Shown piece by piece: positions 1 to 11,218 of a stretch of 64,000 bases of DNA. The notes under the pieces are model-generated. The model was not told where the DNA came from. It worked only from the letters and a program-made list of their open reading frames with translations, and did no database searches. Each line of letters opens with the position of its first letter. Position 1 is the stretch's first letter. Both the position numbers and the translations under genes were made by a program. The stretch is taken from the NCBI RefSeq assembly GCF_026212465.1, contig NC_080058.1:15058140-15122139 (forward strand). Reading direction: 5' to 3'. This DNA is from Amaranthus tricolor (Eukaryota > Streptophyta > Magnoliopsida > Caryophyllales > Amaranthaceae).

Positions 1-66
1 AAAGAATTTCACATTTATTAAAATCAATTTTATTAATTTAAAAGACACAAATTCTTACTAGTGACT

Positions 67-96
67 GTCTCTACAAGAAACTTCTCTTGTAGAGAC
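67..96. repeat. Hairpin in dispersed gagacggtctc-type repeat
   Basis: Two perfect 12 bp inverted arms (67-78 and 85-96) flank a 6 bp loop, and the right arm runs on into 'gagacggtctca'. The upstream phrase 'cacaaattctta' recurs near 13556, where a second 'gatgagacggtcc' copy lies, so this is probably one member of a small dispersed repeat family. No ends or target duplications were identified. Confidence 0.5.
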
Positions 97-115
97 GGTC
101 TCAAGTTTGGGTTTA

Positions 116-851
116 TCCAATTTTTAAGTTTAAAAAGATATAAAATAACTAAACTTCAATCTACTCTTAACTTTTCAACTTTCATTTCAATCTTTTTTTA
201 CATAAATCACTCATCTTTCTCTCTCAAACTCCGGTTGTAGTTTTCAACCTCCATCTTCCTCTTTAAAACTCTATTGTCGTTTATTTTATGTTTATCTTCT
301 TCAACATTTGTAAGATTATCAAAGGTATATATTTATACTTCAACTTCACCATTTTTGATTTTAAAGCTGTCATTTTCAATTTTTTTTGGGGTTAATTATG
401 TTGTATATTAGTTGGAATTACTATCCTCTTATTTTATTTTTTTTAAATTAAACTTTATCAATAGTGGAAATAGTGATGTTGAAGAAGACAACAATATCTA
501 CTATTTGGGGGAAGGTAATAAAAGCAATTGTGGTTCTTCTGATTTTTTTTAATAAAAATTAAGCTTCATCAATGGTGAAAAACAGTAATATTGAGACAAT
601 AACGGCTACTTGTTGAGAAAGGTAATAGAAGCAATTATAGTTATAACATAATATATTTGGGATTATAACTTAATACAGTTGGAGTTATAACTTAATATAT
701 TTAGGATTATAAAATAATATATTTGTAGTTATAACATAATATATTTTGCGTATAACATAATATATATATATATGATTATAACATAATATATTTGAGGTTT
801 TTTTACGTCCAGTAGTTACACATTTTTTATAGATATAATTATCTAATAAAT
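116..851. repeat. AT-rich tract with two direct-repeat clusters
   Basis: No gene is seen here. Roughly 445-535 and 560-645 are diverged copies of one segment (phrases like 'atcaat.gtgaaa.agt' and 'gaaggtaat.aaagcaatt'). From about 637 to 800 a short unit of roughly 25 bases built around 'ataacataatatattt' is repeated about six times in a degenerate tandem array. Confidence 0.5.
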
Positions 852-1106
852 TTGCAATTTGTTTATTGTAGTGTTGACAAGAACATATACACAAACTGCA
901 AACCTCATTTATTTCTCACCAATGGAAAAGTGGTCGTGAAGCAAACTCCAAAACAAATCGAGGATGTTAGGAATATTGGATTTGAAGGATTGTTCAAGAT
1001 GAAGTCTTTGGTTTATATTGTAATTTTGACAAGAACATATACACAAGTTTTAGTTTATCTTTTAACACCCTTTATTGTTTGTAGTTCAATACTTTTTAAA
1101 TATTAA
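852..1106 (+). pseudogene. Possible exon scrap, unrecognised protein
   Basis: An open frame of 84 codons contains a stretch reading like KQTPKQIEDVRNIGFEGLF. That pattern (short helix, then an IGFxGL turn) resembles a motif I associate with plant proteins that carry Ulp1-type peptidase domains, but nothing else of such a gene is visible around it. A short phrase, 'ttgacaagaacatatacaca', occurs both at its start (about 874) and again near 1026, so part of the region is a direct repeat. Function is not assigned; it may be chance. Confidence 0.25.
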
Positions 1107-1549
1107 ATTATTAAGTTGATATATTTGACTATTTGGTTTTGGCACATTTGCCACATGTTTTCAATCTTAAATATCTCTAATTGTGCTCGACTAAAAATTA
1201 TAAAAAGTTGATATTAATAAAATTTACAATAAGACGAATTAAATAAGATCCCAAATGACTATGTTGTAACTTATTGATTAAGAACAAATCACATAATAAG
1301 AGTGATTAATGAATAGTATTGAAAAATCAAATGGGAACAGTAAAGCGAATAGGAGGGAGTATATATTTTGAATTATCATCATTTAAAGGAGCTGAGTATT
1401 CAATATCTTGTCTACTAGAAGCTTATAGTCAGAGATACTTAACTTCTTAGAGGCAAAAGACACACCTAAGTACTCAAATGAAAAAGAACCCTTAGGCATT
1501 TAAAGACAATCAAGATCATAAGTTTTTTGGTTTGAGGAGGAACCCCTTC

Positions 1550-3027
1550 CAAATACACAATACACTTGTTATTATTTGGAACAAGACTAGAAGTAAGAGC
1601 AAAATCATTCTTGACCCTTTGAATAGAGTAAATAGGCTAAATATCAGGCTTGCAAAATATAAGAACATCATCAGAAAAATGAATCTCAATCGCCTTTGAA
1701 TTTTTGCACTTAGGATGAAAACATAATTAAGGTTTATTTAAGAAGGAGAGCTTCCTACTTAGGCTTGCCATTGATGAGAATTGAGTAGGAAATCAAGGAC
1801 ACACAAGCCATAATCCACTTTATAAACTTCTTAGGGAAGCCAAACTCACTAAGCACAGTGCACAAGAAGTTCCAATTAACCAAATCATAAGCCTTCTTAA
1901 TCTACCTTAATAAAATATCGAGGACAAACTTAGTCTAAGATTAACCTTTAATAAGCTTAGTAGCAAGGAGAATGTTGTCACTACTAGTCACTAGGAATAA
2001 AGTTAAATTGTGATGTATTAACCAGGTACGGCATGATCTAATAGAGCCAATTAGTCTAAATTTCGGAAATCTCCTTGCAGATAACGTTGCAATAAGAATA
2101 GGCCTAAAATCTTTTACCTGATCAGCATTTGGAATTTTAGGACTAAGGGAGACTTCGGTTACATTAATAGGATCAAACATTTTCCCCTAATGAAGAAAAT
2201 TCAGCACTCCTTCATAGACATCCTCCTTAATCACCTCCTAAATGTTTTTTAAAGAAAAAAGCGTTAAAACTATCAAGAATCGGACTTTTGTGATCATTGA
2301 TGCTACGAATAACATTATCCACCTTCACGTTAGTCATATCGTAACAAGGAGTTTAGCATGGTCAAAATAAACCTGGTTTCCCTTCCTCATGGCATGGGCT
2401 TGAGCCTATGCAACTTGAGCTTCTTATGGCCAACAACATTACAAGGCCTTACATAAGAATCCTTAACAATACTCAAAAAGTTCTGGTGCTCCGCTATAAA
2501 ATTAAAGAATTTAAAAGGTCTACACCTCCTTTATCCTTTGAAGGGGAAACCTTAATTTGCAGAGCCGTATGGTCAGTTAACCAAAGATTCATATAATGGA
2601 CCATAACATCCAAAAACACATCAACCTAAGCTTCATTACACAGCATATGATCAGTTTTGGACTGGATTATATTCATGCTTTCACCTTTATTTTTCCAAGA
2701 AATCTCATGACCAAAAGATATAATCGAAATCAAATTATTCTCCTCCATAAGATCAGCAAAATCCTTAGTCTATGTATAAGTAGCAAGCTTCCAATTCACT
2801 CTCTGATTCACATCATATATAGCATTGAAATCACTAACAATCATCCAAGGAGTGGCAATGGTCTGACTAAGTCTTTTAATATCAAGCCACAGAGGTAATA
2901 TGTCTCTACAATTATTTCTACCATACACACTATTGACTAAGAAATAAACCAAAAGTTGAAATTAGCCATTTCCTTGGATTTAGATGTTTCACTACACCTT
3001 TTCACATTACAACTAGTAATATTCATG
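1550..3027 (-). pseudogene. LINE ORF2 remnant: endonuclease and RT
   Basis: The start is taken at MNITSCNVK (about 3027 on the minus strand), corresponding to the usual M-N-I-x-S-W-N-V-R start of L1 endonucleases with the Trp already lost. An endonuclease stretch (2770-2952) ends in TPWMIVSDFNAI, the conserved GDFN block with G replaced by S. RT blocks follow at 2180-1941 (VKDFRPI ... NILLATKLIKG) and at about 1900-1640 (KAYDLVNWNFL; SDDVLIFC). Reading needs several frame changes. The 3' part beyond about 1550 is not recognisable. Confidence 0.6.
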
Positions 3028-3029
3028 GG

Positions 3030-3345
3030 AAACTGTAAATATGGAGAAGAAGGAATGTAAAGAGAAGAGTAAAATTCAGGAAATAAACCCATTAAAAAAT
3101 CATGTAGACAAGCTTGATCACGACAAACCTCGTGGAGTTTTTAGGCTTCACATGAAGAACAACAGTAGCAAGATATCAAGGGCTCATGGCAATCAAGTTC
3201 CTGCCATAAAGTGTGAAGTTTTCCGTAATACGCAGAGATTGTCATTATTTTAGTTTGCTCACACTTAGCAATGGAAGTACGTAATTGTTGAATGCGGGGA
3301 CCATTAGTTTGAGCAAAACGTTGTTTTAAATGATCCCAAAAATAA
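3030..3345 (-). pseudogene. Copia gag-like (UBN2-type) fragment
   Basis: Read on the minus strand, about 3345-3160 encodes a run with the landmarks NYFWDHLKQRFAQTNGPRI, ISAYYGKLHTLWQELD and HDFLMGL. These match the gag polyprotein family of Copia retrotransposons (pattern: W..L...F...NGPRI..L ... YY..L..LW.EL ... L..FLMGL). One in-frame stop follows SSCEA, and the C-terminal part with the zinc knuckle is missing. It lies exactly between ORF1 and the endonuclease start (MNITSCNVK) of the surrounding LINE, on the same strand. It could be a nested insertion or a captured fragment; no LTR was seen. Confidence 0.65.
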
Positions 3346-3389
3346 TTTACCTGTGGTATGGAAAGGCAGAGCCTTCACTGGTCTTTTTC

Positions 3390-4130
3390 CTTCAGCATTC
3401 TTTTTGGAGTGAAACACCTCCCATACTTCTTCACCCATTCTTGATACATGCCTTGCATAATTCATAATAGATGAACCCATAATCTAAGCAGGCTTCGACG
3501 TGTCTTAATTGTGCGCCCCTTTTCTCAATCGGTACCCATACCTTTTGAACTCTTTTCATTGACATATTCTTTCGCACATCATCACAGATTTCCCCCACCT
3601 GTTACAATATTGAGAGTAGAAAGGTTTCCATTCAACAATCACTGAGTCATCTAAGCCTTTACCCATTTTTTCATCAACTATGATATTCTTAGGAACTTGT
3701 TTTGCTATATCAATTTCAACCAAAACTCTTGCAAAGGGAATTTTAGATTGCTTAGTAGTAGTTTCATCAACACATATGGGATCATCAAGAATGCTACAAA
3801 TACTGCTAAGAGACTTAGGACTCCTAATACTTCCGATCATAGATCTGGCCAAACAGGAATGGCCCTAAGAACATCATTTTAGAAATTAAACTCCCTAAAT
3901 CATTCTCGAATCAACACAAGATTACGACCCATTAATTGAACATCATAATCTTTAATATAATTGAAATCCTCCACATTACAACGACGCACAACAAAATATC
4001 CTTTTTTTTTATATAATATAGTGGATTTTTTGAATAGTTGGCCAAGCAAGGTGAACAAACTTTGTAAAAGAACAAATCAAAGGGCATGAACCCATCACAA
4101 ACATAGAAAATAAACAAAGCCACTTCAAAG
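3390..4130 (-). pseudogene. LINE ORF1 remnant (DUF4283-like)
   Basis: The minus strand between 3556 and 3852 has an open frame containing PICVDETTTKQSKIPFARV and VEIDIAKQVPK, which matches the second half of the DUF4283 / ORF1 domain of plant L1 elements (the 'V D x A T ... A R V ... V E I' pattern). Upstream, in other frames, are VLRAIPVW and KDGYFVVR blocks, giving the first half of the same domain. The family is thought to act as a nucleic-acid-binding ORF1 protein. Multiple frameshifts and stops. Its C-terminal end at about 3390 is followed directly by Copia gag-like sequence. Confidence 0.65.
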
Positions 4131-4433
4131 CTAAAGCATCACGTTCATTTTTATTAATAACAACTATCTTATCTCCATTCTTTAAAATACGGGTGATAAA
4201 ATTTAAGGGAATTATTATAGTTCGCAGTCATTTTCATTTTGTCGTCACCCCTTACATATTGATTTTTCAAGATTGCTCCTGGTTACTTTTTAAACCTTCA
4301 ATCTCTAACATCTCTCTAAAAACTCTATCCGAACTTTCATTGAACTAAAACAAGCTAAAAAAAAAATTGAAATATTGTGGCAAATGAAGATAATCACCGG
4401 TAAGCATCGATAACGAACGTTAATTTCAAAAAA

Positions 4434-5266
4434 AATGCTTGTGTTGAAATTTGATACATGTTCACTTTTTGGCTATAACTTTTTAATAGGAAAATTACAT
4501 AATTGTAATGTTTGCGGCATTAGAACCTAGACTTCAAGATCTTTCCAATGATATATTATATGCCAAATTCCGATAACCGAGTGAGAAATGACGATCGTTT
4601 AAAGTTTGTTTGAGCTGAAATTTGATACATGTTTAATCTTTTGGGCATAACTTTTTTTTACAATAATCGTATTAATGACAGGTTTACGTCATTAGAAACT
4701 AGACTTCGAGAGCTTTCGAACGACATATTATATGCCCAATTCTGACAATTGAGCGAGAAATGACAACCATTTAAAGTTTGCAGGGATTTTTAACATCCAA
4801 TTGCGCTCGACCAGACCACGGTATGGTCGCGTAAAACGTGTGACCGAACCACGGTCTGGTCGCATAAAACGCGCGACAGAGCCGCGGTCTGGTCGCGCGC
4901 GACTAAATGTTAGAAATCCCTGCAAACTTTAAATGGTCGTCATTTCTTGCTCGATTGTCAGAATTGGGTATATAATATGTCGTTGGAAGGTTTTTGAAGT
5001 CTAGATTCTAATGCCGTAAACTTTGCATTAATACGATTTTTATATAAGAAGCTATGGCCAAAAGATTGCACATATATAAAATTTTAGCACAAGCAAATTT
5101 TAAACAATCATCATTTCCTACTGGTTTATCGGAATTGGGTATATAATATATCATTAGAAAGATCTTGAAGTGTAGGTTCTAATGCCGCAAACATTGTAAT
5201 AATGTGAATTTCCTATCAAAAGGTTTGGCCAAAAGAGTGATCATGTATCAAATTTCAACACAAAAA
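4434..5266. repeat. Foldback of LTR-derived modules with GC-rich centre
   Basis: Two long imperfect inverted arms (about 4434-4797 and 4907-5266) read as reverse complements. The outer ends share 'tgttgaaatttgatacatg' and the inner ends share 'gttagaaatccctgcaaac'. Each arm holds two tandem copies of a module of roughly 170 bp with the landmarks 'taactttt', 'tagacttc.agagctttc', 'atattatatgcc.aattc' and 'gaaatgac.a..gtttaaagttt'. The middle (4798-4906) is three GC-rich units of about 33 bp around 'ccacggtctggtcgc'. The same module is present at 23330-23465 inside a Gypsy LTR. No coding content. Confidence 0.7.
4801..4900. repeat. GC-rich minisatellite, about 33 bp x 3
   Basis: Three tandem units at the centre of the foldback, each with 'gaccacggt.tggtcgc' followed by 'taaaacg.g'. 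Each unit is itself a partial palindrome (gacca...tggtc). It stands out sharply from the AT-rich surroundings. Confidence 0.7.
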
Positions 5267-5299
5267 CGTATGATTAGATTTATTTTTCGATTTTAAAAA

Positions 5300-6170
5300 A
5301 TTGTTCTTTTTTTAAATTAATATTTTTTATTTTAATTTAATTATTATTGAAAAATTTAGTTTAGTAATAATAATGGTTGATTTTATAATTAAAATAGAAT
5401 TTAGGGCATTTTTGGCGACACAATAAAAAGGGTGGCGAACTTTAAGGATTGGGAAATTTAATTCCAAACTTTAAGTTGCCGACAATGAATTTCTTTTTAG
5501 TTTTACCACTAGCATTTAAGGCAACCTGCACCGTGACATCACTAGTAACCGCCTATCAAATGCTCATTTGGCAAAGATTAAGTGACTTAGATCGATAATA
5601 AACTCCTTATGAGGTGTTTACATTAAAAATGCTACTAAGGACTTCAAATGTGCTAGTTCTTCCTTCATATTAAGGAAACATAATATTCTATACTACCCTT
5701 CCTACCTTTTTTTTATCATATGTTAACATATTAGTCTCCTTGTAATCTTCCTGCTAAATTTATCTCCTTCTTTGGCACCTTTTACTTAGAAATGTATAGT
5801 TGTGCATATTCATAAACATAGTTTGTTACTGTATTTGGTTCTTAGTTTGTATTATTTATAATGATTTCCAATCAATGAAATTATTTTCAAATTATCAAAA
5901 TCTCCTTCATAACATATCACATCATCTTGATCACAATCTTAGATATACTTGGTTTCCCATAAATCTCCTTACACTACAATAAAGATTATGAAATTAACGA
6001 GGAGGATCAACTTTTCCTACCTGAATCAATCATTGTAACTTTCACCGCATTCTTTCATGGTCATCCAATTGAAAAAGAATACCCAGATAATTTGCAAAAA
6101 TAAAATGGCTAAAAATAAAAAATAGAAGATACAAACTTCTTTTCTATCTCTACAAATCGTTTTGTATTAT
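5300..6170. other. AT-rich sequence without recognisable content
   Basis: I see no gene, RNA or element ends here. Small open frames are short and do not resemble known proteins. Confidence 0.4.
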
Positions 6171-6172
6171 TT

Positions 6173-6173
6173 G

Positions 6174-6226
<53 letters not shown>

Positions 6227-6227
6227 C

Positions 6228-6280
<53 letters not shown>

Positions 6281-6281
6281 C

Positions 6282-6324
<43 letters not shown>
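6173..6324. repeat. (TAA)n microsatellite with spaced CC interruptions
   Basis: About 50 TAA triplets, interrupted twice by 'aaccat' with the CC at 6226-6227 and 6280-6281, exactly 54 bp apart. This suggests duplication of a block of about 18 triplets. It immediately precedes the first tandem L1 LINE, whose own 3' tail is also TAA-based. Open frames through it (poly-Ile or poly-Leu) are artefacts. Confidence 0.9.
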
Positions 6325-6329
6325 GCAAG

Positions 6330-7740
6330 AGGTTGCCATCTTCTTGTTCATTGAAAGGATCAGCATCATCAGTAGAATCCCAAATTGCACCGACAGCTCC
6401 AATTCAAGCGAGTAAGAACACTAATCTCACTATTCTAGAAAATAAGGTCCTAAGCCCTACTACTTCCCTACGGCACCTTCAAGAAGCCAGGCTATACACC
6501 AATTGGACCCAAGTCATCCATGGCTCCTCATCTGGAGCGGGCTCGGCAGCCAAGGCACCACCACAGCGAGGGTCTCAACATACGGCTAGGGTTTGTGCTG
6601 CTCCTCAATCTCAGCAAACGCCCTCTGCTACGGGGCTGGAGAACCAGATTACTTTCTGACCCACAAATGCTGCCGACAACCACCTATTCTGGAAGCAAGA
6701 CAGTAGCTGGGGCTGGTGCACCCGAAAGCAACATTTCAACTCATAAAACGTCTCCTACCCTTCCTAATAGCGTGCACACATCAGGTATAAACCCCCCACA
6801 CCCTACTCACATTAAAATCAACTACTCTGATATTGAAGATGAATTGAAATACTGGGAGTCGGCTGTTATTTGTTATATCCTTGGGGCTAATCCACCACTA
6901 AATGTCATAGAGGGCTTTGTAAAAAGAATATGGAACACAGAGGAAATTGATAAGATTGGTTCTGTGGCAAAAGGGATTTACATAGTCCATATGAAATCTA
7001 AAGACGGGGTAAACATTGCTTGTGAATCAAATGGTATCTTGTTTGACAAAAAACCTTTTGTAGTGAGACCCTGGACGAAGAACATTTCATTTGAGAAGGA
7101 AAATCTCAACACTATTCCTATATGGGTTAGCTTCCCGGGCATAGAATGCACTACTGGGGTGAAAACTGCCTACGATTGATAGCTAGTATGCTAGGTAAAG
7201 TTATCCGTGTAGATAATGCCACACTCAACAAGGATATAATGCAATATGCACGAATCCTTGTCGAAATGAACATGAAGGCGAGTTCTATGATTTACTAGCA
7301 TTTGCGAATGAGGATGATGAACTTGTGAGAATCAGAGTGGAATATGATTGGAAACCTACTCTATATGCCAAGTGCAAACAGTATGGGCATATTGAGGGAA
7401 GCTGTAGAATGGAAACGACCAGGAAATGGGTCCCAAAACCAAGACCAAGGATGTGGAGGGTTTCCAGGTGGTGACTAGAAGGAAACGGCCCATTGCACAG
7501 ACCACGCAGGTTGCCAACCCTGTTCCCCAGCCCACACAACCCGTGGCTACTGGCCCCATTACATCCACTACCCCATATGCCAAGCCACCTAAACATCCAA
7601 GTACCCCTATTGAGTTGGACACTAACACTTTGAACACTTCAAATGGCTTTGCTATACTAGCAGGAAATGATGCTCATGATGCAAATACTCTTGAACAAAC
7701 AGTGCTGGGGACTACACCCCATACAGTTCCCAATGAATAA
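6330..7740 (+). pseudogene. LINE ORF1 (DUF4283-like, zinc knuckle)
   Basis: The central part (about 6835-7180) matches the DUF4283 ORF1 domain: DELKYWESAVICYILGANPP, a middle FVKRIWNTEEIDKIG block and a FDKKPFVVRPW block. A frameshift near 7150 moves the continuation (HYWGENCLRLIASMLGK, then YARILVEM) to another frame. Near 7360-7410 a knuckle YAKCKQYGHIEGSC is seen in which the first Cys of the CCHC pattern is replaced by Tyr. The last open segment (7426-7740) is Pro/Thr-rich. Probably an RNA-binding partner of the LINE ORF2 protein in its active ancestors. The stop codon overlaps the ORF2 start. Confidence 0.7.
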
Positions 7741-10700
7741 CATACTCTCATGGAATGTAAGAGGGCTAAATAGAGTTACTAAACAACGAAAGATATCCCA
7801 ATTTATCTCTTCCCGTAATGTAAACCTATTTGCCCTCTTGGAGACCAAGGTCAACTGTAGAGGCCTTGGCCAGTTCTACTCAAGCATGTGCTCCGGATGG
7901 TGTATTTCACATAAACTTGCACATAATGATAGTGGCAGAATTATCATAGGATGGAAACAAGATGCTATGTCTGAATATTTTGTTTTGTAGTAGTCAGTTG
8001 ATGAATGTTGAGGTCAAACCTTCTCTGGGTCTTTCCTTCTTCTGCACATTTGTATATGGTGCTATTAGTAAACAGTCTTGCCTAGAACTCTTCTACCACC
8101 TTTAGCAGCTAAGAAGCACATGAAATGGTCATTGGATAACTTTGGGTGATTTCAACTGCCTTGCGAATCTAAATGAACGTATTGGTCAGGCCGTCCGACT
8201 CTCAGAAGTTACCCCATTGAGGAAGTGCATGGACGAAATGTAGTGCTCGATTCTTTACATGGAATAACAAGCAAGCGAGGGAACGAAGGGTGTTTAGTAA
8301 GATTGACAGAGCCCTATGTAATGATGAATAGAACACAGCTTTCCCTACAGCCGAAGCTACCTTCCTACTTGAAGGCACCTTTGATCACTCTTCTATCTTA
8401 GTGCAGTTCTTCGCTCAGGTAAACACTAAAAAACCCTTCAAATTCTATAATTTTTGGACTGACAATCCTAATTTCGTTATGATTGTGGCAAATGTTTGGA
8501 GCACTAATATTATTGGATGTTTGAGCTTGCAAATTCATCAAAAGCTGAAACTACTCAGATCAGTCCTCAAGGAAAAATTTCGAACCCCAATCCAGGTTAC
8601 TGTACAAGGGGCTGAAAAGGCTCTTTCAGCTATCCATGCAGATCTTCATGCTCACCCCTTAGATGCTCACCTAGTCACAGCTAATAAGGCCTGTGCACAG
8701 AATCTGGCCGAAGCCAAGCAACACTATGCCTCCTTCCTTCAACAGAGAGCTAAACTCTCTTGGCTCAAGTATGGGGACGAGAACACAAAATTCTTCCATA
8801 GAAGCATCAATCATCGGAGAACCCATAACAAGATCAACATGATTTAGATACATAGGCAGACAATCAGTGATCATGAAGGCATCTCACAAGCTTTCCATGA
8901 TTACTATATGGACTTAATAGGCACAGACCTGATGAATAGACAACGACTAAACATGCAAACCATCCATAATGGCCCTACTCTCGATACAGATTCTAGGCCC
9001 CTGCTTGACCATAACTTCTCCGCGACTGAGATAAAAGAGGCTCTTTGGAGCATTGATGACAACAAGGCCCCTGGTTTGGATGGCTTCAATAGTAAATTCT
9101 ATAAAGCTGCATGGCCTATTATAAGCCAAGACGTGATTACTATTATCCAAGGGTTCTTAGCCACTGGGAAACTTTTGAAGAGTTGGAATAACACTGCTAT
9201 AATATTCATCCCCAAAGTGTCCTATCCCTCAAAGCCAGGTGACTACAGACCCATCTCGTGTTGTCACACTCTATATAAGTGCATATCCAAACTCATCTGT
9301 ACAAGACTAAAGCGAGTCTTGGGAAAGATTATCAACCACACACAACGTGCTTTGTGGCGGGAAGGCTAATCAGCCACAACATCCTCCTATGCCAAGACAT
9401 TGTCAAGCACTACTCGAGGAAAGGTTGTTACTCCAGTTGTCTCATCAAGGTAGATCTGAGAAAGGTGTACGACACTAAGGACTGGTCGTTCCTGCATGAC
9501 ATGTTGATAGCTCTAAACTTCCCTCTACACTTTATCAGAATCATCATGGTCTGCATCAACTCCACCCACTATTCGATTATGTTGAACGGCTCCCCATCCA
9601 AAACAATCAAACCTAAAAGAGGGCTACGACAAGGTGGCATGGAATACCTCTTCCATACACTCATGAGGACTAGCTCCCATGAGGACTTCAAATTCCACCC
9701 CAGATGCCGGAAATTGAGACTTAATCACCTATCCTTTACTGATCTCATGTTCTTCTGCAAAGGGACCTCAAATCTATTCAGCTGCTCTGTCAAGGTCTCA
9801 AATCCTTCGTTGCCTCTTCAGGTCTTTGTGCTATCTTGGAAAAATCCGCTATATACCTAGCTAGCATTCCAGAAGCCCTAAAAATCAAGATTGCTCAGGA
9901 GGTTCTTCTGCCCCTCGGCTCACTCCCCTTTCCTTATAGTATCCCCCTCAATTTCAAAAGGATCTCTGCTGCGGACTGTGATGTCCTGGTTGATAATATG
10001 ACCTCTAGAATTCGGTCCTGGTATGCAAAGAATCTTTCCTATGCAGCTCGTGTCCAACTTGTCACATCGATCCTAATGAGTATCAGCTCCTACTGTTGTG
10101 AGCTTTTCATCTTCCCGAAGACTGTAATCAAGAAGGTAAACCTCATCTGCCGCTTCTATCTATCGCACGCCTCGGACAACAATCCATCCCCAGGCAACAT
10201 TGGCTGGAAACATATTTGCTGCCTTAAGAAAGGAGGAGGCTTGGGTGTAAGAAACCTTGAAACCTGGAATTTAGTGGCCGTGGGGAAATTAGCTTGGCAT
10301 GTCTAGCACATGTCTGATTCTCTTTGGGTTCACTGGGTTCATGGAGTATACACTAAAGGCGCCAATTGGCTTCTGTTTAAACCCCCCCCCCCCCCCCCCC
10401 CCCTGCAAGAAACAAACTAGCCCCATGGATGCAAAGCAACAAGTACAGTCTAATTGAAGTCTACAAGGAGTACTCTGATCAGCTCCCCAATGTTCCATGG
10501 AGTTCTTTCGTCTGGAACAGGGCTTTTGTACCCAAAGCCCAATTTGTCCTTTGGCTTGCTATACCGGACAAACTGAAGACCAAGCACTGACTCCTCCAAA
10601 TAGGGTCCGTAACTGATGACCTTTGCCCCATTTGTGGAGAAGCCGCTGAAACGGTAGAGCATATACTCTTCTAGTGTACGTTTAGCTCTAAATGCATTGA

Positions 10701-10977
10701 CGGCCTGAACACATGGCTAGGGAACCACATCCAGACAAGATCTTTGACTGATACTGCAAACAAAAGATGGAAGGCTTCTGGGCTCCAAAGGAAAGCTTTT
10801 ATCTCATGCATAAGTAGCCTGTGCTACCATATATGGAAAGTCCGTAATGAAGCAGTATGGCATCATTGTGTTCGACCAGTTCATCATGTACTACACCTAG
10901 TCAAGCATGAAATCAAGCAAAGGATCTCAACTCTCTACCCCCAGGAAGTCACCTCCCTTAGTTGGTTAGGAGCTTAA
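7733..10977 (+). pseudogene. LINE ORF2: endonuclease, RT, zf-RVT
   Basis: The start at 7733 gives MNNILSWNVRGLN, the canonical L1 endonuclease opening. Endonuclease blocks continue as LFALLETKV, TLGDFNCLANLNERIG (about 8140-8180) and FDHSSILV (about 8380). RT begins with DNKAPGLDGFNSKFYK (about 9059), YRPISCCHTLYKCISK (about 9245), LIKVDLRKVYDTKDW (about 9446) and RGLRQGG (about 9620). The usual DPLSP block after RQG is deleted, and the catalytic FADD box reads SFTDLMFFCKG, one Asp short. The C-terminal zf-RVT region is at about 10500-10680 (FVWNRAFVPKAQFVLWL, DDLCPICGEAAETVEHIL). Frames change near 7990, 9365, 9640 and 9850. Inactive. Confidence 0.8.
10382..10403. repeat. Homopolymer run of 22 C
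   Basis: An uninterrupted C tract inside the LINE ORF2, directly after codons for WLLFKP where related elements continue with a short Trp-containing segment. Runs of this length are rare and are a place where assembly or base calling should be doubted. Confidence 0.95.
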
Positions 10978-11179
10978 CTCACTAGCTTGATTTATCCTGT
11001 ATCTTTCTTTTTTTGGAGGGCTTCTCTCTCCCTTTGCATATGAAGAGTGAGGGGAAGCAACCGTTCCTAGAAGGTGGGTGCCCCTTTCATACTGATGCAG
11101 TGTACAAGGCGGAAGCTGCAACCCCTCTTCTCGTATTATATTGTCTTTGTTTTTGTCAAATGAAAATTTAGTTTTCCAA

Positions 11180-11180
<1 letters not shown>

Positions 11181-11218
<38 letters not shown>
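11181..11218 (+). repeat. (TAA)n tail of the first tandem LINE
   Basis: About 12 TAA triplets after the LINE 3' UTR ('gttttccaaaataataa'). A TAA tail instead of poly(A) is compatible with slippage-type LINE tails; the next LINE copy begins at once after it. Confidence 0.85.

Larger units (their letters stand above)
1380..4130 (-). mobile_element. Degenerate L1-type LINE, minus strand
   Basis: A non-LTR retrotransposon read from high to low coordinates. In order: ORF1 with a DUF4283-like domain (about 4130-3390), a Copia gag-like segment (about 3345-3030), ORF2 endonuclease (about 3027-2750), then reverse transcriptase (about 2200-1560). RT landmarks on the minus strand include a PNADQVKDFRPI block (1941-2180), a KAYDLVNWNFL block (about 1840-1900) and an SDDVLIFC block (about 1640-1670) in place of the usual FADD. 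Frames are broken many times, so it is dead. I could not define the tail or target duplications. Confidence 0.75.
6330..11218 (+). mobile_element. L1-type LINE, near full length, degenerate
   Basis: Order: ORF1 with DUF4283-like domain and a CCHC-type knuckle (to 7740), ORF2 with endonuclease, reverse transcriptase and C-terminal zf-RVT domain (7733-10977), then a 3' UTR of about 200 bp and a (TAA)n tail at about 11181-11218. ORF2 overlaps the end of ORF1. The coding frames are broken by several frameshifts, a lost RT block and a 22-base C run. The 5' boundary is placed just after the upstream TAA array but is not proven by a target duplication. Confidence 0.8.

Noticed and set aside
6109..6402. 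Poly-Leu and poly-Ile open frames
   Set aside because: Produced by the TAA microsatellite; no real protein.
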